From positions 1 through 7,132 of the forward strand of contig CALELJ010000300.1 of NCBI GenBank assembly GCA_937902445.1: a stretch of DNA of 7,132 bases, given 5' to 3'. The notes beneath the pieces were generated by a model. The model was not told the DNA's origin, ran no database searches, and saw only the letters and a list, made by a program, of their open reading frames with translations. The first letter of the stretch is position 1. Every line of letters begins with the position of its first letter. Shown here piece after piece: positions 1-5,193 of this stretch. This DNA comes from an uncultured Treponema sp. (lineage in GTDB: Bacteria > Spirochaetota > Spirochaetia > Treponematales > Treponemataceae). The translations under genes and the position numbers were made by a program.

Positions 1-317
1 TCCTTCTTATCAACAACGCCTACTGCAAATCCCGCAAGATCATATTCATCTTCGGGCATAAGTCCGGGATGTTCTGCGGTTTCACCGCCTACAAGAGCAC
101 AACCCGACTGTTTACATCCTTCGGCAACACCTTTGACAATATTTGCAATCTTCTCGGGAATATTCTTTCCGCAGCATGGACACCTGTCATCTGAAAAACT
201 GATCTGACTGTAACAGAACGGACAAAAAGCAACGGCATCATTGCCGGCCAAAACTGCAAATGTTTTGTTTCCAAAAATCTTGAAGTTATACCCTTCCCTT
301 GTATCTACGATTTCCAT
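1..317 (-). CDS. purM: 5'-truncated PurM (AIR synthase) fused in frame to an N-terminal zinc ribbon; runs off the left edge
   Basis: The frame is open from the left edge to ATG 317. Residues about 54-105 match the middle of phosphoribosylformylglycinamidine cyclo-ligase, which closes FGAM to AIR in cytoplasmic purine synthesis: a helix ending GVAEGCKQSGCALVGGE, then TAEHPG and DEYDLAGFAVGVV. Normal PurM has roughly 120 residues before that helix, carrying the DGVGTK-type and GIDLVAMCVNDL-type segments. Here they are absent. Residues 1-53 instead hold a zinc ribbon, Cys32-x2-Cys35-x10-Cys46-x2-Cys49. Start 317 is chosen because GGGGG (323-327) lies 5 nt upstream; an in-frame ATG at 329 has no Shine-Dalgarno. 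Seen: an uninterrupted chimeric frame. Inferred: the product cannot be a working AIR synthase, so this is a rearrangement product, a remnant or a misassembly. The C-terminus is outside the window. Confidence 0.8.
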   Translation of the reverse strand, partial: MEIVDTREGYNFKIFGNKTFAVLAGNDAVAFCPFCYSQISFSDDRCPCCGKNIPEKIANIVKGVAEGCKQSGCALVGGETAEHPGLMPEDEYDLAGFAVGVVDKK

Positions 318-320
318 ATA

Positions 321-327
321 TTCCCCC
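321..327 (-). promoter_or_regulatory. Ribosome binding site deciding the start of the zinc ribbon-PurM frame
   Basis: On the minus strand GGGGG (323-327) is followed by 5 nt and then ATG 315-317. The alternative in-frame ATG at 327-329 overlaps this G-run and has no purine-rich site of its own. Confidence 0.5.
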
Positions 328-342
328 ATAGCATCGATGTAA

Positions 343-511
343 TTATTTAAGCAGGTCAACAATCGGATTCAAACTGTCAGAGTCGATTAAATCAACTTCC
401 TTGCTGTAGGTTTCAATCATCGCCTTCACTTCAGGAGGCATAATTTCTGAATGTCTTTTTCATTCCCACTACACCGCCGGCATAAATTGCTCCGACATAA
501 ACAATGATACC
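343..511 (-). pseudogene. Remnant of a small membrane protein gene, broken by a one-base frameshift
   Basis: Two minus-strand frames appear to continue each other. The first (511 to a stop at 431-433) encodes a hydrophobic segment, IIVYVGAIYAGGVVG, followed by a basic MKKTFRN. The second (ATG 441 to stop 343-345) encodes 32 residues, MPPEVKAMIETYSKEVDLID and a short tail ending DLLK. Removing one T from the AATT near 443-447 joins them as one membrane segment plus an acidic cytoplasmic tail. The ATG at 441 has no Shine-Dalgarno, so an independent 32-residue gene is unlikely. I recognise no family. There is no clear start for the first part, although GGAGGG lies upstream near 546-551. It sits between the SGNH hydrolase gene and the chimeric purM, in an area that already looks rearranged. 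Confidence 0.4.
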
Positions 512-586
512 TCAAATACTATAGGTTTTTGCCGTTACTAACTAGCCCTCCGTTTATATTTTTGACATTTCAGATGACAGACGACA

Positions 587-1210
587 TCACGCATAGATAT
601 TCTGGATTTTTTTCACAACCGCATCGGCAAAGAGTCTGTGGCTTTCTAGACTCATGTGTTCCTGGTCAATTTCCGACGGAACCGCATAGTCGCTTGCGGC
701 AATGAATTCCGTATCCAGGCTCTTTGAAATTTTTTCATATTCACCTTTCAAAAGTTTTGAAACTTCCACCGACTCCCTGTCAAAATCAGGATCATATTTT
801 TCCTGCCATACATTTTCTCCAAGATGAATCGGTGATACAAGAAGAATTTTTATCTCGGAATTAAATTCCCTGATCTGGTTTATGAGTTTTTCAATTCCCA
901 TAGAAATAATTTTTTCATCTGTCTTGAAACAAGTCTTCATGTCATTTGTTCCGAGCATAAGGACTACTAGATTTGTATCGCTGTGGCTTTCAAGAATTAC
1001 CGGAAGACTTTGAGCTCCCTTGCGGCCTTCCCTGAAGAAATCCTCAAAAACTGTTGTTCTGCCGCAAAGACCTTCTTCCGTCACATGGAACTGACTTCCA
1101 AGTTTCTCAGAGAGAATTCCGGTCCAGCGTTCTTCATATGAATAACGCCGTTTTTCTCCCGGAACAAGACCATACGTATTTGAATCTCCAAAACACAGTA
1201 TTTCTTTCAT
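587..1210 (-). CDS. SGNH/GDSL hydrolase, arylesterase-like
   Basis: A 207-residue cytoplasmic serine hydrolase with no signal peptide. The SGNH blocks are all visible: FGDSNTYG with nucleophile Ser10; the conserved Gly in EEGLCGRTT (Gly47, block II); LGTND with Asn89 (block III); and DQEH with Asp182 and His185 (block V). The pattern of GDS close to the N-terminus, RWTG, EEGL.(A/G)RTT and VVLMLGTND resembles the mycobacterial arylesterase/acyltransferase MsAcT group, so an esterase or acyl-transfer role on small esters is likely; the natural substrate cannot be read. Length fits the family. AAGGAGG ends 6 nt before ATG 1210, a strong start. The gene has its own promoter candidate at 1262-1290 and looks monocistronic. 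It shows no sign of decay, unlike the sequence on its 3' side. Confidence 0.9.
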   Translation of the reverse strand: MKEILCFGDSNTYGLVPGEKRRYSYEERWTGILSEKLGSQFHVTEEGLCGRTTVFEDFFREGRKGAQSLPVILESHSDTNLVVLMLGTNDMKTCFKTDEKIISMGIEKLINQIREFNSEIKILLVSPIHLGENVWQEKYDPDFDRESVEVSKLLKGEYEKISKSLDTEFIAASDYAVPSEIDQEHMSLESHRLFADAVVKKIQNIYA

Positions 1211-1261
1211 CTCAAGCCTCCTTCAGTTCCGTCTGATACCACCACTTTACTGAATTTCTGC

Positions 1262-1290
1262 ATTATAAGGAAATACTATATTTTTATACA
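1262..1290 (-). promoter_or_regulatory. Candidate sigma70 promoter for the SGNH hydrolase gene
   Basis: On the minus strand a perfect TATAAT (1262-1267) is preceded by a 17-nt spacer and TGTATA (1285-1290, 3 of 6 matches to TTGACA). It lies about 50 nt upstream of ATG 1210, in the 108-nt gap after the patB stop. The weak -35 box and the AT-rich context lower confidence. Confidence 0.45.
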
Positions 1291-1293
1291 TTC

Positions 1294-1312
1294 ATATAGA
1301 AATTATCTATAT
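1294..1312. repeat. AT-rich inverted repeat between patB and the SGNH gene
   Basis: A perfect 7-bp inverted repeat, ATATAGA / TCTATAT, with a 5-nt spacer. It begins 6 nt past the patB stop and ends just before the SGNH -35 candidate. It has no G/C and no following U-run, so it is at best a weak terminator or a protein site. Chance is plausible in such AT-rich DNA. Confidence 0.3.
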
Positions 1313-1318
1313 ACTATT

Positions 1319-2509
1319 TCAGGGCTTGATGAGCGCATCAACCAAAGCTTTGAGTCCTTTCTCAAGATATTCGCGGCTTGTAGCAACGTTGATTCTCTGG
1401 AATTTATCTCCTTCTCTGCCAAAGATATTTCCCGGATCAAGCCAGAGATTTGCATCTTCAACAATGCGACGGTTCAGTTCAGCATCATCATAAGGAAGAC
1501 CGGAACAATCAATCCACAGGAGATAGGTTGCATCAGGTTTACAGCATTTCAAAAGTCCATTGGAATTTGTATTAATGTAGTCAACGGCAAAATCCAGATT
1601 TCCATTTATGAAATCATAAGCTTCAGAAAACCATTTTTCACCACGGCTGTAGGCAGCTTCACATGCGATCAAACCCAATGTGTTCGGCTCGTCATAGCCA
1701 GTCCTGTCCCTTTCAAGCCAGAAAGCTTTCCTGAGTTTTTCATCAGCTATAAAAATATTGGAAACCTGAAGTCCTGCAAAATTGAAACTCTTGCTTGGAC
1801 TTGTACAGGTCACGGTTATTTTTTCAACATCTTTTGAAAGGGATGCAAAAACAGTATGAGTGTTGGGCTTCCAGACAAAATCTCCGTGTATTTCATCGCT
1901 TACAACAATCACATTGTGTTTAAGACAGATCTCCGCGATTTTCGAAAGCTCTTCTTTCTTCCACGATTTTCCGCCTGGATTATGAGGATTGCACAAGAGA
2001 AAAAGCTTCACATTGTTCTCAACAATCTTGTTTTCAAAATCTTCATAATCAACCGAGTAATTTCCAAATCCGTTCCCGTCTTTCTTCCAGATCAACGGGG
2101 AGGCAACAACTTTTCTGTCATTTTTCACGATTACATTCTTAAACGGATAATAAACAGGAGGCTGAATAAGGACAGCATCCCCTGCTTTCGAAAATGCCTT
2201 GATTGCTGTTGCCAGTGCAAATACAACACCAGGAGTCTCAATGAGCCATTCTCTCCTCACCTCATAGAGATGATGATTTTTCATCCATGAGGCAACCGCT
2301 TCATAGTAATGACTCTTAACATTCGTGTAACCAAAAATTCCGTGGGAAACACGATCATGAATTGCATCAAGAATTTCCGGTGCAGTCCTAAAATCCATAT
2401 CCGCAACCCAGTATGACAGGCAGTCATCCCTATGGCCGCGTTCTCTGGTGAAATCAAATTTCAGGCAGTCTGTATTTTTTCTGTCTACAAATGAAAAATC
2501 GTAACACAT
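1319..2509 (-). CDS. patB: MalY/PatB family PLP-dependent cystathionine beta-lyase (C-S lyase, cystalysin-like)
   Basis: A cytoplasmic fold-type I PLP enzyme of 396 residues, expected to cleave cystathionine to homocysteine, pyruvate and ammonia, and able in relatives to release sulfide from cysteine. Visible motifs, numbered from the chosen start: YWVADMDF near 33-40; PPVYYPF with the paired Tyr120/Tyr121; CNPHNPGG with Asn174; VSDEIHGDF with Asp205; SPSKSFNFAG with the PLP lysine Lys240; and FQRINVA with the carboxylate-binding Arg372. These match the PatB/MalY group and T. denticola cystalysin rather than ordinary aspartate aminotransferases. The frame extends to ATG 2548, but GGAGG at 2515-2519 is 5 nt from ATG 2509 and only 2 nt from ATG 2512, so 2509 is preferred. 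It lies about 20 nt after the stop of the upstream CGS-family gene and is almost certainly cotranscribed. It is intact. Confidence 0.9.
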   Translation of the reverse strand: MCYDFSFVDRKNTDCLKFDFTRERGHRDDCLSYWVADMDFRTAPEILDAIHDRVSHGIFGYTNVKSHYYEAVASWMKNHHLYEVRREWLIETPGVVFALATAIKAFSKAGDAVLIQPPVYYPFKNVIVKNDRKVVASPLIWKKDGNGFGNYSVDYEDFENKIVENNVKLFLLCNPHNPGGKSWKKEELSKIAEICLKHNVIVVSDEIHGDFVWKPNTHTVFASLSKDVEKITVTCTSPSKSFNFAGLQVSNIFIADEKLRKAFWLERDRTGYDEPNTLGLIACEAAYSRGEKWFSEAYDFINGNLDFAVDYINTNSNGLLKCCKPDATYLLWIDCSGLPYDDAELNRRIVEDANLWLDPGNIFGREGDKFQRINVATSREYLEKGLKALVDALIKP

Positions 2510-2514
2510 CATGT

Positions 2515-2519
2515 CCTCC
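2515..2519 (-). promoter_or_regulatory. Ribosome binding site deciding the patB start
   Basis: GGAGG on the minus strand lies between the upstream gene's stop (2529-2531) and two adjacent ATG codons. Spacing is 5 nt to ATG 2509 and 2 nt to ATG 2512. It argues against the longer frame starting at 2548, which would overlap the upstream gene. Confidence 0.65.
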
Positions 2520-2528
2520 GTTCTTCGG

Positions 2529-3725
2529 CTACCTAAGAGCCTGTTCAAGGTCCGCTATAAGTTCTTCGGCATTTTCTATCCCCACACTGAGGCGAAGAAG
2601 TTTATCATTGACACCAACCTTTTCACGGAGTTCCCTCGGAATGGAATTATGGGTCTGTGTCGCAGGATATGTTATAAGGCTCTGAACACCCCCAAGGCTT
2701 TCTGCGAAGCTGATCACCTTGAAGCGAGAAAGAATTTCCGGAACCTTCCTTTCGTCCTTCACATAGAAACTGATCATCGCACCAAATCTTTTTGACTGGC
2801 TTTTCTGTACCTCAAGCTCTTCACCAGAAGCAAAACCTGCAAAGAAAACCTTTTCTACAGACGGAATTGTCTTAAGGAAGCCGGCGATTTTTTCCGCGTT
2901 GTCGCAGGATCTGTCCATGCGTAAAGGCAGGGTTTTTATTCCGCGGAGAACAAGCCAGCTGTCAAAAGGAGAAAGAGCAGCTCCTTCGCTCATTGCCTGA
3001 ACCCTGAAAAAATCATCGTTTTCTTTTCCTGAATAGCAGAGGAAACCTGCGATGACATCATTGTGGCCGCCAAGATATTTTGTTCCGGAATGAATTACAA
3101 AGTCTGCCCCAAATTTTTTTGGTTGCTGAAGATAAGGAGAAAGGAACGTATTGTCCACACACAAAGTTCCGCCATTTTTATGAATGATGTCCGCACAGAA
3201 CTTTATGTCTGTAATCCTCATCATCGGGTTGGAAGGAGTTTCTATGAACAAGGCTTTTGTCTCAGGTTTTATTGCGTTTAGAATTTTTTCTTTGCCACTT
3301 GTATCAATGAATTCAAAATTGATTCCATAGCGACTGTAATGATTGAACATGCGCCATGTTCCACCATAAAGGTCTTCACTTACAAGAACATGATCACCCG
3401 GAACAAACTGTTTCACCCAGGTAGAAATTGCTCCCATGCCGGAAGAAAAGGCAAGCCCATATTCCGTGTGTTCAAGAACAGCCACTGTCTGTTCAAGCTC
3501 AAGACGTGTTGGATTCAGACCGCGGCTGTAGTCAAATCCTGATGAATGATCTAGATCAGGATGTGCAAAAGTTGATGACAAAACAATCGGTGTGCTCAAG
3601 GCACCTGTCTTGCTTTCTGTCTTTGTCCATCCGTGAGCGCAGAATGTTTCTGCAGAAATATTTAAGTCCCCACAGGGACAGGGAGTTTTTCCGTGAGCTC
3701 CATTTCCATTTACACTTGCTTCCAT
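2529..3725 (-). CDS. Cys/Met metabolism PLP-dependent enzyme, cystathionine gamma-synthase family (MetB/MetI-like)
   Basis: A 398-residue cytoplasmic enzyme of the cystathionine gamma-synthase/beta-lyase family. Visible features: FDYSRGLNPT with the phosphate-binding Tyr66 and Arg68 contributed to the neighbouring subunit; AFSSGMGAI (92-100) in the cofactor pocket; DLYGGT with stacking Tyr120; VDNTF with Asp191; IHSGTKYLGGHND with PLP lysine Lys216; and a C-terminal ESLGGVQSLITYPATQTH segment. The last resembles, from memory, Bacillus MetI (cystathionine gamma-synthase/O-acetylhomoserine sulfhydrylase) more than MetC or methionine gamma-lyase. Gamma-synthase is therefore the best guess, supported by the beta-lyase gene next door; specificity is not proven. 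AGGAG (3731-3735) is 5 nt before ATG 3725. The start adds about 25 residues, including CPCG, before the usual ETFCAHG beginning. It is the first gene of a two-gene operon with patB. Confidence 0.88.
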   Translation of the reverse strand: MEASVNGNGAHGKTPCPCGDLNISAETFCAHGWTKTESKTGALSTPIVLSSTFAHPDLDHSSGFDYSRGLNPTRLELEQTVAVLEHTEYGLAFSSGMGAISTWVKQFVPGDHVLVSEDLYGGTWRMFNHYSRYGINFEFIDTSGKEKILNAIKPETKALFIETPSNPMMRITDIKFCADIIHKNGGTLCVDNTFLSPYLQQPKKFGADFVIHSGTKYLGGHNDVIAGFLCYSGKENDDFFRVQAMSEGAALSPFDSWLVLRGIKTLPLRMDRSCDNAEKIAGFLKTIPSVEKVFFAGFASGEELEVQKSQSKRFGAMISFYVKDERKVPEILSRFKVISFAESLGGVQSLITYPATQTHNSIPRELREKVGVNDKLLRLSVGIENAEELIADLEQALR

Positions 3726-3815
3726 AGTTTCTCCTGCAATAATTTTTCTTACTACAATTTATTTCGTTATCAGGAGTTTGAATAATACTAAGTTTCAATT
3801 AGGAGTCATAAAAAT

Positions 3816-3844
3816 ATTATATACCTATATAATTGATAGGTATA
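3816..3844 (-). promoter_or_regulatory. Promoter of the CGS-family/patB operon
   Basis: On the minus strand TATAAT (3816-3821) is separated by 17 nt from TATACC (3839-3844, 3 of 6 matches to TTGACA). The predicted leader is about 80 nt before ATG 3725. I see no SAM, T-box or other known riboswitch in it. The inverted repeat at 3818-3846 covers nearly the whole promoter, so a bound protein would block it. Confidence 0.5.
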
Positions 3845-3846
3845 TA
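3818..3846. promoter_or_regulatory. Candidate operator: 11-bp perfect inverted repeat over the sulfur-operon promoter
   Basis: The arms TATATACCTAT and ATAGGTATATA are perfectly complementary across a 7-nt spacer. The CCT-to-AGG distance is 11 bases, the same as in the dyad upstream of mnmA (5074-5090). Its position over the -10/-35 spacer fits a repressor site. It lies about 50 nt past the mnmA stop, so a weak terminator role is the alternative, but it has no G/C stem or T-run to support that. Confidence 0.6.
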
Positions 3847-3895
3847 TAAACTAAACATAATTTGCCCTATAATGTCCTGGCAATAGTTCTGCGCA

Positions 3896-5050
3896 TCATT
3901 CCCTTGAAACAATGACACCACCACCGACAATCACACCGTCACAATAGAGCACCGCCGACTGTCCTGGCGAAACTGCTTTCTGAGGTTCTACAAAATCAAT
4001 TTTCCACTTACCCTCTCCCACGGAACTCACGCTGCATTCAACCGGTTTGCTTGCCAGACGTATTTTAACTTTTGCCTTGATCTCTTCAGGTTTTTCAGGA
4101 ACCACTCCACCTGCCCATACAAAATCTTCCGCAATGAAACTTTTGGAAAACAAGTCTTCTTCCCTTGAGACGACAATCAGATTGTTCACAGCATCAATGG
4201 AATGTACATAAACCGGATGTTTCGCGCTTATCCCCAACCCTTTTCTCTGTCCGACCGTATAGTGTTCAATTCCGTTATGACGGCCAAGGATATGACCGTC
4301 AATATCAATGATATCCCCCGGAACGCTAGGCTTGTCGGAAAAAAGTTCCGGCAGATATTCTGGACTTATAAAATCCTGGCTTTCTTTTTTTTCAGCGGCT
4401 TTAAGACCAAAAGCCCTGGCCTTCTCAAAAACTTCAGCCTTTGTCATCTGAGAAAGAGGAAACCGTACCTTGCGCAAAGTTTCCGACGGTATCCTATAGA
4501 GAAAATAGGTCTGGTCCTTTGAAACATCAGTCGCACCAGAAATCATGTATGGACGGACGTCAGTTCCGAAAATACCCTGTGCAGGACGAACTACCGAAGC
4601 ATAATGACCGGTACAGAAATAATCATATTTGATTCCAAGATCACTTACCGCTTCAAGCATTGCACCAAACTTAAGGTTACGATTGCACATGATACACGGA
4701 TTTGGAGTTCTGCCGCTCCTGTATTCAGATTTGAAATACTCAAGAACCTTTTCCTCGTAAACCTTCTGAAGATTCACTACATGATATTCGATATCGTGTT
4801 CGGAACAAAAAGCCTTGCACTCTTCTATGTCCGCATATTCATCCGGCCCATAACAGGCATCTTTATGTGCCTTTCTGGCAGCTTCATCAGGAACCGAAAG
4901 TTTTCCAGACCAGAGGCTCATGGTCACTCCGATAACCCGGCACCCCTTCTGCTTTAAAAGCATCGCAACAAGAGTAGAATCCACTCCACCGCTCATTCCG
5001 ACAAGGACAGTATCCCCTGGCTGCGGCATATTCTGAAATTCATAATCCAT
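3896..5050 (-). CDS. mnmA: tRNA 2-thiouridine(34) synthase MnmA
   Basis: This 384-residue cytoplasmic enzyme adenylates and thiolates C2 of wobble uridine 34 in Lys, Glu and Gln tRNAs. The N-terminal PP-loop ATP-binding motif is VGMSGGVDST (Ser20-Ser25). Further hallmarks are NPCIMCNRNLKFG (Cys119, Cys122), TGHYA, SKDQTYFLYRI, IEHYTVGQRKGLGI and the C-terminal beta-barrel ending in VIVGGGVI. It carries the CxxC form of the first cysteine site. At the place where E. coli-type enzymes have the second catalytic Cys (GICFIG, Cys199) it reads ESQDFISP (223-230), with no Cys. I believe a CxxC subgroup with this feature exists, but have not checked. Start 5050 is the natural one although the Shine-Dalgarno is poor (AGGAT about 12 nt upstream); ATG at residue 8 has none either. 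A dyad at 5074-5090 sits just upstream. Confidence 0.93.
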   Translation of the reverse strand: MDYEFQNMPQPGDTVLVGMSGGVDSTLVAMLLKQKGCRVIGVTMSLWSGKLSVPDEAARKAHKDACYGPDEYADIEECKAFCSEHDIEYHVVNLQKVYEEKVLEYFKSEYRSGRTPNPCIMCNRNLKFGAMLEAVSDLGIKYDYFCTGHYASVVRPAQGIFGTDVRPYMISGATDVSKDQTYFLYRIPSETLRKVRFPLSQMTKAEVFEKARAFGLKAAEKKESQDFISPEYLPELFSDKPSVPGDIIDIDGHILGRHNGIEHYTVGQRKGLGISAKHPVYVHSIDAVNNLIVVSREEDLFSKSFIAEDFVWAGGVVPEKPEEIKAKVKIRLASKPVECSVSSVGEGKWKIDFVEPQKAVSPGQSAVLYCDGVIVGGGVIVSRE

Positions 5051-5073
5051 GGATAAAGTTATATCCTGTATAA

Positions 5074-5090
5074 CCTATTGAATCAATAGG
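5074..5090. promoter_or_regulatory. Candidate operator upstream of mnmA
   Basis: Perfect inverted repeat CCTATTG-AAT-CAATAGG. It shares CCTAT...ATAGG and the 11-base CCT-to-AGG spacing with the dyad at 3818-3846. Two -10 candidates flank it on the minus strand: TATACA (5067-5072), which would place the dyad in the promoter spacer as at the other site, and TATAAA (5093-5098), which would place it over the transcription start. Neither has a convincing -35 box. It begins 23 nt upstream of ATG 5050. Confidence 0.55.
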
Positions 5091-5163
5091 AATTTATACA
5101 AACCATTACTTCTTGAGCCATGTTCTTATCGTTTCCAGGAAGAAAACTCCCAATATCCAGCAT
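5083..5163 (-). CDS. Possible 26-residue peptide upstream of mnmA
   Basis: ATG 5163 is preceded by GAGGA (5168-5172) at 4 nt, a better ribosome site than mnmA itself has. The frame runs 26 codons to a TGA at 5083-5085, inside the candidate operator. The peptide is unremarkable in composition, with no membrane segment. It could be a leader peptide if transcription starts upstream, or chance. No homology is recognised. Confidence 0.2.
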   Translation of the reverse strand: MLDIGSFLPGNDKNMAQEVMVCINSY

Positions 5164-5193
5164 AAAATCCTCTAATAACTTTTAATAACGCAT

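Noticed and set aside
89..274. 61-codon minus-strand frame starting at 274
   Set aside because: It is an out-of-frame shadow of the zinc ribbon-PurM frame, which runs through the same bases and matches PurM motifs.
1856..2290. 144-codon plus-strand open frame
   Set aside because: It lies wholly antisense to patB, has no ribosome site or recognisable family, and its composition is that of a shadow frame. The other plus-strand frames in the window are rejected for the same reason.
3556..3798. 80-codon minus-strand frame overlapping the start of the CGS-family gene
   Set aside because: It is out of frame with the CGS-family gene over its first 170 bases, spans that gene's leader and has no domain signal. 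The gene's own ATG 3725 has a good Shine-Dalgarno.
3795..3809. Four-codon upstream ORF (MTPN) in the CGS operon leader
   Set aside because: It has no ribosome site and no regulatory codon bias. It falls almost at the predicted transcription start and is easily chance.
3726..3815. Possible SAM or other riboswitch in the leader of the methionine-related operon
   Set aside because: The roughly 80-nt leader is A/T-rich and shows no kink-turn, conserved stems or terminator hairpin. The dyad at the promoter is the better regulatory candidate.
3862..3883. TTGCC / GGCAA hairpin downstream of mnmA
   Set aside because: A 5-bp stem with a 12-nt loop and no T-run after it on the minus strand is too weak to call a terminator.
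5173..5189. Direct repeat TAATAAC-TTT-TAATAAC after the lipoprotein pseudogene
   Set aside because: A 7-bp AT-only repeat in AT-rich intergenic DNA is expected by chance, and no mobile-element ends or coding sequence accompany it.
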